A stretch of DNA of 64,000 nucleotides from Leptoclinus maculatus. Its lineage: Eukaryota > Chordata > Actinopteri > Perciformes > Stichaeidae. The notes under the pieces are model-generated. The model was not told where the DNA came from. It searched no databases and saw only the letters and a list, made by a program, of their open reading frames with translations. Positions 44,791-57,369 of the stretch are shown here, piece by piece (position 1 is the first letter of the stretch; each line of letters starts with the position of its first letter). Made by a program: the position numbers and the translations under genes. The stretch is from NCBI GenBank assembly GCA_032191485.1, contig JAVDOI010000005.1, positions 4,802,501-4,866,500 on the forward strand. The letters run 5' to 3'.

Positions 44791-46440
44791 TTATATAAAA
44801 ATGTTTGATCGTGCTGAATCCTGCACAATGTAACCTTTGACTGAATGAATCTCGGCCTGAATAAAACTAAGGTGTCGTTGCCCATCTGGATGTTATCAGA
44901 AGATGACCAGAAGGTAAATAAACTTGTCTTTTAAACAAACACATGCAAGATAATTACTAAAGTGAGCAACCAGAGGGCGAGCACCAAACCAAGTTATAAA
45001 GAGAGAGAACAGCCTTCCCATCAGGGTGCACATTTCACCCTAACCCTTGTCCTGTGTACCTCCGAGAATTAAAAGTGTGACAATTATGTAAGTCTTTGTC
45101 TTCTTCCAAAATTGCCACGACAAGATCAGAACAGTTTTTTCGTACCGAGCCGTAAACATGTTTATTCTTGCTATAATGTCGGCCATTTGCAAATGCAAAA
45201 GGAACCTCTGTTCGGTGCTGTGCACCTTTAGCCCTGATAGCAGCTGCTGCGTGTTGTCACAGTGACTCAGCAGAGTACAGCCTCCTGCTGAGCTCGCAGA
45301 CATTTGCATGATCCTGGCCAAGGTTGATGGGTGGACGCTCCTTTCTCTGCTGTGTTCGAGTTCATTTCAAAGGTGTTCTGAAGGGACGGGTATCAGGGGG
45401 GGGGGGGGAGATCAGTCGACTCTTTAACACCATTTCATGTGACAAACGTGAGTTCCACATCCACACATTAATCTGAGCTCACAAGCTGCTCAGACTTCCC
45501 TTCATTTGCCAATCATTTCTGCAGCTCGTGGCCTCGTTCTCTCCATTTCTCATTCGGCGGGTTGAATGGCACGCTGCGTTAGCAGCTCATTTACTCTGCG
45601 GCTTTGCCTTACATTACCATTATGAATATTGATGGTATAACCATGCCCGTCAATTCAGATACCAGCCCTGCGGTGCGCGCCCAAAGCCAGAGCGTTTCAC
45701 AGGGGTGTCGCAGAAACATTCGGCTAAATGATACCTCGGCTGTAACAAATCAGCTGTCTGACTCTCATGTATCAAACTAATGCTCACCGAGAAGAACATT
45801 ATTAAACATTCTGTTGCGGCTGTCTAGTGTACCAGACAAATGACCACTCAGGAAAAAGGTGATTTCAAGGTACGTATCTATTAAAGATCTGAGAGCTCGG
45901 CTGCTCGGCGGTCGTGTTGTACTTTGTTACATGAAATGCAAATGTGTTTGACTTTGAAAATTGATATCAGTCCGCGCTGTCAACGAGCTCTATCTTTGCA
46001 ATACAAAGTATTGTTTCCAAGTAGATAAATAAATGTGTATCAAAACAAAAGCAATTCATACATACATAGCCTAACCTATCATCGGTACAAATGCTATTGG
46101 ATGGTAGAGGATGTCTCAGTGAGTGGGTTGTGAAATCAAAGTTGAGCAATCCAAACAGCAAGCCACATTGAAGAACAAACCACACTTCAAACATTTAATT
46201 AAAATTCCAAACAGATGCTATTAAAACCAAATAGCAATCATAAATTCCAAACACATTCATATCCATTCTGAAAGCACAACATTGTGATTCATAATATGTG
46301 GATGCTGTACACCACCGGATAATGAAAATGAAGTTGCTCAACATCAAACCCAAGATCACAGACTATCACTATCATTTGAGGGGATCCATTGGAAACAGTC
46401 GCTGGAGTGCATTAAACCTGCATTTTATTTACTAATGGAC
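44791..46440. other. Intergenic DNA without a recognisable gene
   Basis: Open frames are under 100 codons on both strands and none has splice context or a domain. The only landmark is the G run near 45400. Confidence 0.45.
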
Positions 46441-46570
46441 ATCAGGGGGCGACTCCTTTGGTTGCAAAAAATATTCTAATTGTATAGAAGTCTATGAGAA
46501 AATGACTCTACTTCTCACTTGATTTATTCCCTCAGTAAACATTGTAAACATGAGTTTATTATCTCTGTAA
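46440..46570 (-). repeat. Dispersed repeat, copy B (inverse of 40330-40585)
   Basis: CAGGGGGCGACTCC, AGAAGTCTATGAGAAAATGAC and AGTAAACATTGTAAACATG are the reverse complement of copy A landmarks in mirrored order. Confidence 0.7.
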
Positions 46571-47221
46571 CATAGGCTACTGTGTACTAGGCTGTAGCCT
46601 ACGTTACATTTAAAATACATTTACTTCTGCTTTAACAAAACACAGGGTCCAGCAAGTGAAGATGAAAGATATAGTTGAATGCTATAGATCAAAGACATGA
46701 TTAAGCTCACATGCAGTCGGACAATAATGTGTTTTGTGATTTAAAGGTTCAAATACAGTAGATTTGAAATGTTACGCATCTGTTTGGAACTTTATTTAAA
46801 AGCATTCAGTGGCTTTATTTCAGCTACTTCAACAAATGCAGTAAAGTAAAACCCTGTCACTGAAATGATGTGAAAACACATTCACTATATGCAGCCTTTT
46901 AAATAATTCACTTTCAAACTACATTCTGCAGCTGCACCACGATCCCACTCACTGAAAAATATTACCACATAATCTCTAATATTATAGGAATTATGTTCCA
47001 GCTGTTCCAGTGACGGCTGACATTAGCTAAGTGCTGAGTTATATTTTTATATTAAAAGAGATGTTAAACTGAGCTGAGGGTGACTTCACTCTTTGTAATA
47101 TTTGAACGTGAGGGCAAAAAACACGCTGTTCAAAGAAATGACTGACGACACATAAAAGCAGTAACTCAAGATTTCTGAGATCCCTCATCTCAGGGTTAAC
47201 TAACTCAGAGTTTACACTCAA

Positions 47222-47320
47222 CCTCCAAGATGGCAACGGCAAAATCGCCGGACTCTAGGCTTCATAACGGCAGTCCACAAACCAATGGGTGACGTCATCT
47301 TCTTATATACAGTCTATGTG
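47222..47320 (+). repeat. Fragment of a dispersed fish repeat
   Basis: CCAAGATGGCAACGGCAAAATC then CAGTCCACAAACCAATGGGT and CTTATATACAGTCTATG is a signature I associate with the 3' part of the same family as 40330-40585. Confidence 0.5.
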
Positions 47321-47884
47321 TAAAGCGTTAGGCATAGAGCTGCACACTCAACCATACTCTTTTACTAAACCTAAACTAAGCCTAACCTCACTTTCTGTGA
47401 AGACCAAGAAGTTTACTTTGAAAGGACACTATGCATGTAACAAGCGTATATTGACCCGCCGTCCCGACTATTTGAAAAGTAACGCTAGAGGGGTACCTGG
47501 TGCGTCGATATCTGATGCCAAGGGGCACTGACCAAGCGGGCGTATTTGACGAGTTGGGTGTGAGAATGTGTTGGTTTTTATCTTAGAACTTTAACCCTTT
47601 CAAAGCGTGTTTTCAGGTCATTAAAGTTCATTATAATATTTTGGTCGACATCATCGTTCGGTTGTATTTAGCTGCACCCTGTCTTGTCAGTTCCAGTTGC
47701 TAAAAAACAAGATGGCAACAGCCCAAAACCAAGATGGCGACCCCCCCCTGCTCTGTCAGCACTGTTGTTGTTGTTTACACTGTTAACGCCGTTAGCACTG
47801 TTAGCTGCTAGCCGCCATCTCAGCCTTTGCCATGTTGAGAGCCGTGTGGAGGCAATACATCTTCTCTTGAGCACCTTTTATTGA

Positions 47885-47926
47885 CTTTTTGCCATGTCCT
47901 TGGCATGTCCTTGGCATGGCAAAAAG
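47885..47926. repeat. Imperfect palindrome with 12-bp perfect arms
   Basis: CTTTTTGCCATG (47885-47896) is mirrored by CATGGCAAAAAG (47915-47926). The spacer is built from repeats of TCCTTGGCATG. Confidence 0.8.
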
Positions 47927-48942
47927 CTCTTTAATCACTGCGTTTTCTGAAATAACGGTGTGGTTTTGAAATCCCTCCACTTAAAAACCTGTCAATTAAG
48001 TTAGGAGTACTCAATCTACTGCAACACAATACACATGTCAAACAGATGACTTGTTAGCATTTAGCTGGCCGCATCTATAGGAAGCATCTTGATTCAATGA
48101 TGCTGAAGTGCTTTGAAGCATCAGAACCTCAGCCTGGAGTATTTTAAGATAGCGTGTGATTACTGAAAATGATCATGTTCAGCTCAAACCAATCCACTGT
48201 CAAAACAGTGTTTGTCAGATCACCATTAATATAAAAACACCGTCAAAGAGTTGTCTTGTTCCACATCAACAATCATAATGGAGCCTTTTGATGAATAGAA
48301 ACCCTTAGAATTTGATGTTCCATAGCCTGTCATTACTCAACAGTATTGTGGCCAAGGGCAGCTGGATGACACAAATACCAATGTTTCTCTATCAGCTTCC
48401 CTCATTGGTAAGTCAGCTTTGCAGCTAAACCCCTGTTTGAAAACACTGACCTCTGCTACAGACCATGCACACACTCTGTGATATACTCTCAGAGACAAAG
48501 AGGGCCCAACAAATGGAAATAAGATGTGCATGTTGGCTGCAGAGCTCAGGTGCAAAATTGAGAGGGATGAAGCACCTGCTGACCCGTCATCTCTCAGAAA
48601 AAAAACATTTGCCCAGGAAAATAAAGCAGAGATTGCGACGGGGAGAAAACACAAAGGAGTAGACGTGCAGCAAGAAACCAGGATGGTGCTGACTGAGTCC
48701 CACTTCATTCCGGCATGTTTTTCACAGTTGTAATTCTGTTCAATTAAAGTAACTGAATCACGTCACTGCAATACAAGGGTTGAGTTGTCATAATAATAAG
48801 TTATAATTGTGCTTTTGGAAATTTGTAAGCAAATTTTGGGAAAGTACTTTTCTCTGCTTTTTATGTAAAATATGAGTTGCCATATTGAAATAATTCAAAC
48901 ATTACCAGATTTCATTCATAGTATACATATGCCTTTAACCAT

Positions 48943-49036
48943 TTGCTCCTGTAGCTGTGCCTACGGTGTAGAATTGTGATAGAATCTGAATTGTAAGTCG
49001 CTTTGGCTAAAAGCGTCTGTAATGTAATGTAATGTA
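48943..49036 (+). mobile_element. SINE tail fragment (family of 2545-2715)
   Basis: Only the 3' body and tail survive: TGTAGCTGTGCCTACGGTGT, then GAATCTGAATTGTAAGTCGC and a repeated AATGT end. Confidence 0.7.
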
Positions 49037-49039
49037 ACC

Positions 49040-52000
49040 AAATTGCTTAATTGTTAATATAAACATGTTGATAATAGCAGATTGCTGCATACAGTATACA
49101 GTAGGATGTAGGCTGCTGCAGCTAGTGTAGATTAGGAAAGGGTCGCTGGTAGTGACGAATCCACAGATAACTATTACTATTCAGCTCTACGGAGCTGAAT
49201 AGTGTATTTTACCTAAATCACCAGGAAGAGCACCTTGAAGACAATTTGACATAGTGGCCAAACTGTGGAATTACAACGTCTGGCTCCGTCATGTGATGCC
49301 ATGGCGCCCAAAAAGACTTTTTACCATAGACTTACATTGGGAAAGAGACGATGAATGAAATAAACAAAACTACTTTATAAGTGGAAGGTGGAGGATAATT
49401 TAAGGAGTCTCCTAGCCTGAGGTAAAAAGGTGGTGGAGAGCAAAACAGAACTAAAAAGAGAGTGAATATTGCACTTAAAGTTGTAAATAAGCCACTATTC
49501 TAACACGTAATGCGGCTCTAAAATCCGATGTTATCAAGCCTTCAACAGGAATCTGACTCTCCTACACACCGTTTGACTCCTTCAGCATCGTTTGTCCCTA
49601 TTTTTGCATTTTGACCTCAGTTTCCTGTGATTATTGGTAAGACCCCAAGAAGCCCAGCTGCCACTCCAGAGAGTCCATTCCCATTCTGTGGTAACAGCTC
49701 CATCGGCCCACCACAGCTGCCAAGGACTTCATGGAGCTGAGGGCAGAGACCCAAAACTTCCAGTGTGTGTGAATGTGTGTGTGATGGTGAACCAAAAGGC
49801 CCTCTGGGATCACATTGACATCCAGTGGTGATATTACTAGCGGTTCCCTTTAAAGAGAGCGCTCACTGGGTTCTTTTTTTTTGTCCCCACTGCCACAACA
49901 CAATACCTAATAAAGCATTGTTCAGTTCACATCCCTTCCATTTTCATCACATTTTCATCACCATTCTGCCTAAATTCATGTAAGAATGATAGATTAGATT
50001 TTCTCCAAAACGATCCAACACAATTCCCGCCATATGCGTGTAAGTGCTCCTCCAACAGGATGCTGGGTACTTCTTATGTACAATTGTGAGTGAATAGGGC
50101 CTGATTTTGATGAAGGCCATGGTGATCACTCCATTCAGGCGAAGTAAGAAGGCGATAAAACAGCTTGCCGGTCTTTATGCTCGGAACTCTGTTAATCAGC
50201 GTTGAGGAGGGAATAAAAAGGGATACTTACTTTTTTTGGCCTCCGGGGCTTCTTCACAGGACGTGAAGGACAATGGATGTGAAATTCAGCTCTAAAATAT
50301 GAAGCTGCAAGAGAGAGTGTGTAAAATTTATGATACTGCTTCCTTTGCTGGAAAACGAGGGGAAATTTGCCCCGTCCCTTAATCTGAATTTGTGATACTG
50401 ATGTACGACTCTGCGGAGAATAACTTGTAAAATGTAGAAAAAGGTCACTGTGACAGGATTCAGGATGACTTTTTCACAATAAGAAGACATCATTTCTTAA
50501 TCACAAAGTCAGCCCTCTATTCGCCGCCAACAGAGTGGCTCCACACTGCAGATCAGTATGACATCACAGGTTTGAGTCGTGAGTTTGGGTCCAGGACAGA
50601 ATGGTTCATTCCACTTGTCCACAGTGTAATAACCCAAATGTCAGTTTCGGTGGGAATCCCAGCGGGGAATTGTTCTTCCTACACTTCGTCTGTCAGGACG
50701 GTGAGTTTTCTGACCCGAACTGCTGCAAAATAAGACGAGTCAGCTGGCGTGACTCGTGCATGCATTCAAGGACAATGAAAACATTTATTTTTTAATATAA
50801 ATATGTTGAATGAATTGTACTGTGATTTGTTTCTAATATCTACTCTGCCCTCACTGATATCAAATGAGTGGAAGTGGGTGAAGTTGAAAACTACAAACAA
50901 AAGTATTAGTCTTTGCAATAATGACTTTGGCTATCCCCTGACTTTCCCTCCAGCGCCACCATGAGGATGACTTTTGTGTTTTTGAGTGAACAACGTCTAC
51001 TTGGTTTATGACCCATCAGCCTCTCTCAGCTGCACTTTATGTTTAGTTTTAATGAGCAAAAGCTTACATTATTGCTAAACTATATGGTGAACATGGTAAC
51101 CATTATACCTGGTAAACATGAGCATGTTAACATTGTCATTGTGAGCATGTTAGCATGTTAGCATGCTGACGTTTGCATTTAGCTCAAGCGCGGTGCCCAA
51201 GAACAGCCTACCAGAGCCACTAGCATGGTTTTAAACTGTTCACTGCTCATCATATCATTTATCGTAGATTTTGTGGGTTCTAAAACTCATACGACTTGTT
51301 TAAAAAGCTTTCCAGAGACTGGAGACTTGACACCAAGCCTGTGCTCAAGCTCTGCGTCTCTGGCTTCAGAAAACATTGAGGACCAGGCAAAGTCCGTGCC
51401 ATGCCAGAATCCAAGAGGGAGGAAAGGAAATGTAGCACATTTACTCAGATGCCCCCTGACAAAAGCCTGGATCTGTCCCACCTTGTCACACAGCCGTGTC
51501 TGCCACCTCTACCCAACCCTCCACATCCTGAGGACACTGTGCTGCTGAGGCCCCTCACACTCAGGGGGGACAGGAAGAAGCTCCCTGAAGTGTTTGGGCT
51601 TTTTCTGAGAACTGCTGCATGTGTCCCCGCCAAATAATCTAATGACTCAACCAGGTCACGTGTCTGAGGTTGTAATCGAGATGTGGTTGACAATGCAAGC
51701 ATAAAGCTCACAACCTGGAAGCTTCGACGCTCAAGCAAATGACTCAACGGTTTACCAACGTTTCACCATGACAGTCTTCTTCAGGGTATCGAGGGACAAA
51801 AACCACCACTGGCATTAAATATGCGATATGGCACAGGTGCGCTCAATCATGGGGAGGAGTGTCCTCTATCACGTTTACATATTGTGAGAGGAGCACATGG
51901 CTTCCTGTTGCGTTAGGCCTTTAAAAATCACACTCGAAAACCCATTCGAAAACAGTTTTTGCACAGTCATCAGAAAAGTCAATACCAGAAAAGCTAAGTG

Positions 52001-53560
52001 TCTAGAATGCAGAATATTAAAAACACACACACAGCAGATATTAATTAAAGAAAAAACTCCGACTAGGTTCCTGAAGATGATTGGAAATATATTAGAAAAA
52101 TATATTTGTGAAATTTCAGAAAATACATATACATAGAGACAAAAAAAATGTATTACAGAAAGAACAAGGAAGTTCATGAAGTGAAGGAGAGATTCTACCA
52201 TCTGCTGCAGTTACTGCATGCACAACAGGGCAAATCTGAAATAAAAGCACCTGCAGCACGAACCTGGGAATGTGCATGGTGTGTGCATTATTTAGTGACT
52301 GTGAAGCAGTCTGAGAACAGGAATTACCATGTATGCTTATTCGGTACGTTTGACTTATTGTGCATGTCTCCTTGTTTTTAGTGTGCTACTCTTTCAAACT
52401 CATTCTTTTATTTTATTCTGTCCTATTTCTTATTCTTTCTTTTTTACATGTTGATGAATGAGTTTGCTTTAGTGTGTCTGTTTTTGCAGTTCTGCAAGCC
52501 AAATTTCAGAAAAGACAGAACTGAACTATATGTGCATGTTTCAAAATGTACAGTGAAGAAATATGATTATTGACTATGAAAATACATTGTTAGTAGTCAG
52601 TAAAACAAATAGCAGATTTTCATAATCAATAATTAAATTAATATATGCATGTGTAGAACCTACATTTATATGCATGTATTATTATGAAAGTTGTTTTACT
52701 GCCTATATTACCTGTCATATTACTTACTTATAAGTCCTTTAAACTTAAATATATTTTTAGGGCCAGAAATACTTCAAAGTACCTTTTTTTTTACACAGAC
52801 ACTGAGAGCTGTATATATTAGCATTGAAATGCACGAAGCAGACAACAACACAGAGGAACAAGTCAGAAACGGACTCATACTGCCTCCAGGTGGAGCTGAA
52901 AGACAACAGATCTGTGCAGGTCATCATGCAGCCACAGCCCTCCTCCTACAGGGAGGCCTTTTGCTTCATACCGCCACTGTAACCACTCATACACAACTCA
53001 CACAGCCTTCGAGGCAAAGCAGTTATTTGAGTTATTTCATCAGTAGTAGTAATTCATATTCATATTCAGCCTTGTTTATTGACTATACATGTTAAAGCTT
53101 TATTGTTGTATTCTTTAGTTATGATATATCTTGTTTTAATATAGCGTGTGCGTAATTAAATTACATTTTCATTTGTTCCCTGCTGAGTCTTATTGCTTTC
53201 AGTGCGTCAATGAAATTATGTTTCCTCGTCGATCAATAAAGTGGTATCATCTTATTTAATCATGAAGGCTGATTGTTCCGAGGTGAAGGAAATAGCACCA
53301 GAGGAACTGGAGGGCAACGCGTCACCGCCTACAGTCTTTACATTACATTACATTGTTCCGTTCAAACGTAGAATCATCACGATTAGGTAGCGTCGGGGGC
53401 GACAGGTGTGCTGGTGACAAATAAAACCACATTTCCCACAAGGCCTTGCGCTGTCAATAAGGAAATGGTTTAGATAAACATCTCTTCCTGACATGAATTT
53501 CTTAAACCTGTTTAACTTACATAGCTTTATACATATGGAGTGTGTTTAAACGAGGTACAT
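49040..53560. other. Intergenic DNA without a convincing gene
   Basis: Overlapping open frames at 51225-51548 and 51401-51637 (+) and 51445-51747 (-) lie in a GC-richer patch but have no recognisable domain. A repeat with GAGCATGTTAGCATGTTAGC motifs sits at about 51065-51200, in opposite orientation to the host repeat at 59510-59990. A 134-codon frame at 52691-53095 has no recognisable domain. Confidence 0.4.
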
Positions 53561-54362
53561 GAATTCACGCTTTTTGAACCCGTGAATTATTCCGACTGTT
53601 TGTGTACATGTTAGCAGCAGCGTTAGCTACGCAACTTGGGACGTTTAACGTTATACTTCGTTTCAAAAACATGCTAATTAAATATCGCCGCAGCGTGAAT
53701 TACCGTCACGTTAACGTATACTGTATGAATGGCACTGTTTAATACGCTGCACTTCAGAAACGTTGTCAGAATGTAAATAGCTTGTTGTTGAAATAGTTCG
53801 CTGGATACGTGAAGAAGACACCAATGTCACACTGAAGGTGTAAACCTGCCGTTTATTGAGTCACGAGACGTCTCCCTTTGCCAGAAAGCGATTGTTTTTT
53901 TCCACTGAGGTTTTGTTGCACTAACTTGGTCACTTTGTCACTTTTGGAAAGTCCGCAAAAAAAGTGTTCACTCCACTTTAAACTTAACAAACCTTTCATA
54001 ATTTCAGTTTCTTTGGCTGGAGCAGATACTGTGTTTTTGTTTGTTGTTGTTTGTTTGCCGGATGCTTCTAATGACTCTACACCCAAACTGATGAATGGAC
54101 CCCACTCCCACTCTCCATCTTATTTATAGGCAGCAGATGCAGCAGGCTGGCCCCTCATCTCCCAGCTGTTCCTCCACCTCTGACTGCTTCCCCCTCAGCA
54201 ACACAGCTGAATGTGGAAGTGAGCATTCAGTAGAACCGGAGAAACACGAAGTGAGAGCAGCTGGAGCTGTGAGTATCAGTTAAACAGTAACCAGATGAAA
54301 GCCAATAACTTCTGTTCAGTAGAGTAGGAAGTGTTGTCAGTGTCCGAGCAGCGGTGGACCAG
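53560..54362 (+). promoter_or_regulatory. Candidate promoter and non-coding first exon of cyb561a3
   Basis: The first cyb561a3 coding exon starts with an acceptor (AG at 55250-55251) 18 nt before its ATG, so a 5' UTR exon must lie upstream. Two possible donors are seen: GCTGGAGCT followed by GTGAGTAT (54269) and GTGGACCAG followed by GTAAGAAG (54363). The choice and the start site are undecided. CpG-containing sequence at about 53570-53720 could be promoter. Confidence 0.35.
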
Positions 54363-54861
54363 GTAAGAAGTCCAGCACTACTGCACATTTCTTATGACAA
54401 TGACATGTCTGGCTTATGATACAAGTGTTGGTTTGATGTGATATAAAGAGTGGCCGTCAAAGGAAATAAGAAACTTTCAACAATTTTTAAACCACTTTTA
54501 TTGCAGTTTAGCGTGTTTCCAATGGATACGTTGAGATTGTTAAAAGTAATTTTAAGTACATTTTCACAGGATTTTTATATTGTTTCTTATTTCTGGCATT
54601 CATTTAATTGAGTGAACGTTCAATGATGGCAGTTAGTTGCTGCATGTGTCCATTGCAGCTGTTTAAAGAGTGAGCAATGAGGATTAGGGTTGGATCTGAT
54701 TGAAAAGTGTTGTTCACACATATTTCCATAGTTTCAACAGCCTTACAATGACAATGTGTAAATGTGATGAAGGAATCTGTCATGTACTGAAATTGCTGTT
54801 GTAAAAAATGACTACATGTGACCTTGATGTCTTCAGTAAAAAAAAAAAAGAAAGCTCAGTC

Positions 54862-55114
54862 TTAAAGGGATAGTTTGGATACGTTGCATGAGGAAGGCTA
54901 CTTATCTGGTCAGCAAGCCCCCAGCTTGGAGAAGAAACAATATCAGTTTAAGTGGGCGCTATATTTAGAATGTTTTCACCGCTTTACCTTGCCGTCAGAC
55001 AGACGGCAAGGTAAAGCGGTATTTATATTAATGTTTCAGTTCCCCCTTCGGGGGAACTGAAACTGTAATATCCATCTGCAGCCCTTCTTCAAAACATCCA
55101 AACTAACCCTTTAA
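54862..55114. mobile_element. Foldback MITE with two perfect internal hairpins
   Basis: The outer ends TTAAAGGGATAGTTTGGAT and ATCCAAACTAACCCTTTAA form inverted repeats. Inside, 19-bp perfect arms (54978-54996 and 55002-55020, ACCGCTTTACCTTGCCGTC) flank a 5-nt spacer. Thirteen bases further, 14-bp perfect arms (55033-55046 and 55050-55063, GTTTCAGTTCCCCC) flank a 3-nt loop. The family is a common fish palindromic element as I recall it. It lies in the presumed first intron of cyb561a3. Confidence 0.75.
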
Positions 55115-55269
55115 ATGGAGACATTCAGGAATCCTTTGACCTGCAAATGACCAAATCAGTGCTTCCTGGGCGAAGTCACTCTGACTGTGTAAACCGCTTC
55201 AGTGCGGTGCCACCCTATCTGTTCTGATGTTACTTCTCCTTCTTGGTTCAGCCGACACGTCTCAGCAGG

Positions 55270-57159
55270 ATGTGGTCCATCGTGAGCTTCTACATATGCT
55301 ACCTGCTGTGCCTGGGCCTGAGCCTGGCCTGCATGGTGTGCGTGTGTTTGTGGAACAGCCAGTGGCGGGGCGGCTTTGCCTGGGACGGCTCGCCGCTGCA
55401 GTTCAACTGGCACCCGGTCCTGATGGTGACGGGCCTGATCGTGCTGTACGGCAACGGTGGGTACCGTGTTTTTTTTTTAAAGTTTTGGATGAAACTGTTT
55501 TATTTCTGTTTCTCACTTCTATTGTACCTTGTGTGACAGTCAGCCTTTATCAAGATAATGACACACTACAGGCTTCATAGAGACCTAGCGTATAATTAAA
55601 TGCATCATTGCAGTCGCATACATGTGGGCTCTTCTGCTTTAAGTGCCACACCTCAGTGATTGAAGTCACTGTTTTTGTTTCATCTAATGTAACGTTAAAT
55701 TTGATGGAATGAAAGAAGACGCCTTTCAGCAAGGAACTGCAATGGATCTCCACCAAGGTACATTGTACTCTACTGATGGCTACTGTTTGTTTCCGTCTGG
55801 AGTTCTGTGAGCAATACAAGGTAGACAGTTCACACTTTTGCTCCGTGAAATCACATTAGATTTATATCAGTGCACACGTAGGGCAGCGCCTCTGGACATA
55901 AAACGGTGTCGAAGGTGTGTCAAAAACTGAGGCAGAAGTGATATAAATGTCAGTAAATAAGTACACACACGTCACCATGTTGGACATGAGTCCACCAGTT
56001 CTGTTTGCAGTTTGTTTTGTTCAGAAACACACAAATGACACTACAGACATTGCTTCATACAATATAAATTATTATTATTATCAACTTTCAATACCTGGTA
56101 TGAGTTAATCTCCTAAAAACACCAGCTCCTACATTTCCCACAATGCAACAATGCCCATGCGTTTCAAACTCCATGCCTCCAGTTTGTAATACAGACGATC
56201 AAAAGATTTGTCTTCAGGCCAAAAGCACGTGAACCTAAATGCCTTTATAACCCATAAACATTAACTGGAGTGTACGAATGACTTCAGCATGTTGTCTGTC
56301 GTTGCCTCCTCCTGCAGGAGCTGTGTTGTACCGCGTCCCCCTGACCTGGGGTCAGAATAAACTCCCCTGGAAACTGTTGCACGCCACACTGATGCTCCTC
56401 GCCCTGATCCTGTCGGTCGTGGGGCTCTGTGCTGTGTTCGACTTCCACAATGCCAAAAAGATCCCCAACCTCTACTCTCTGCACAGCTGGATTGGAATCG
56501 CTGCCACGGCTCTTTTCGCCATACAGGTAGACTTGACATGCAGAAACTGAAATCGTTGTGTCTGTCAAGTTGATTACGGTGGGCGTGGTCTTTGTTTGTG
56601 TTCACCGTGTCTGTGGACGTGTGTCCCTTTCGGTCCAGTGGGTGGTGGGTATGGCGGGCTTCCTCCTGCCCTGCTCCCCCATGTCACTGCGTGCTCTCCT
56701 GAAGCCCGTCCACGTGTGGATGGGAGGCAGCATCCTGTGGCTCAGCATCGCCGCCTGCATCTCCGGAATCAATGAGAAACTCTTCTTTGTTCTGTGAGTG
56801 CCATATTTCGGAGTTACTTTTTTTTAAATAAATATTTTCCCTTAAGATATAATGATAACATTTCCCTCTTGTATGTATTTTTCCACAGCCATGGCAGTGC
56901 AAATCAGGCGTATGCTGACCTTCCACCGGAGGCCGTGTTTGCAAATGTATTAGGAGTTCTGATTGTAGCCTTCGGCCTGGTGGTCCTTAAGATTTTGTCC
57001 AACCATGAATGGCAGCGACCAGACTCCAGGCCCGAGGATCTGGTTTACACGGTGAGAATATCAGCAGTTGATACGCAATAAAAGAGATTAGAGGATTTAT
57101 TTCATAATCATCCATATCTCCTCTCTCCACAGCCACTGCTTCAAGAAGAAAATGAGTGA
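55270..57159 (+). CDS. cyb561a3: Cytochrome b561 family member A3 (lysosomal ascorbate-dependent ferric reductase), five coding exons
   Basis: Exons 55270-55456, 56318-56526, 56639-56793, 56889-57051 and 57133-57159 splice in frame to 246 aa, close to the human length of about 242. The start ATG at 55270 has A at -3 and lies 18 nt after an acceptor. The protein has six predicted membrane helices and the four invariant heme-ligand histidines: H48 (FNWHPVLM), H84 (KLLHATL), H118 (YSLHSWIG) and H157 (KPVHVWMG). These should bind two b-type hemes on opposite membrane sides. WRGGFAWDGS, ISGINEKLFF and the PLLQEE C-terminus favour CYB561A3 over CYBRD1 or CYB561. By family knowledge it moves electrons from cytosolic ascorbate across the late endosome/lysosome membrane to reduce Fe(III). 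The PLLQEENE tail resembles a dileucine-type sorting signal (inference). Confidence 0.94.
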
Positions 57160-57360
57160 AGTGAATTTTAGAAATGCTCACCGCAAACCCGTCCATGCAA
57201 AATCAGTTTAACCATCACAGGTCACAATTCACTTCAACAATCCAAAAGATCTACTTTGAATGTACAAGCAGCTGAACACTGAGAATTATCTGTGTTTGTT
57301 TTTTGAGTGTAAATATTTATTTGAAATTATATATGAAATTGTTTTTTCTCCAAAGAGTAA

Positions 57361-57366
57361 AATAAA
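57361..57366 (+). other. cyb561a3 poly(A) signal
   Basis: AATAAA lies about 200 nt after the stop codon and is followed by GTGTGCTTC. It is the only canonical hexamer close to the gene end. Confidence 0.65.
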
Positions 57367-57369
57367 GTG

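Noticed and set aside
48337..48708. 123-codon minus-strand frame with overlapping + frames
   Set aside because: No domain or splice context. Frames open on both strands suggest chance.
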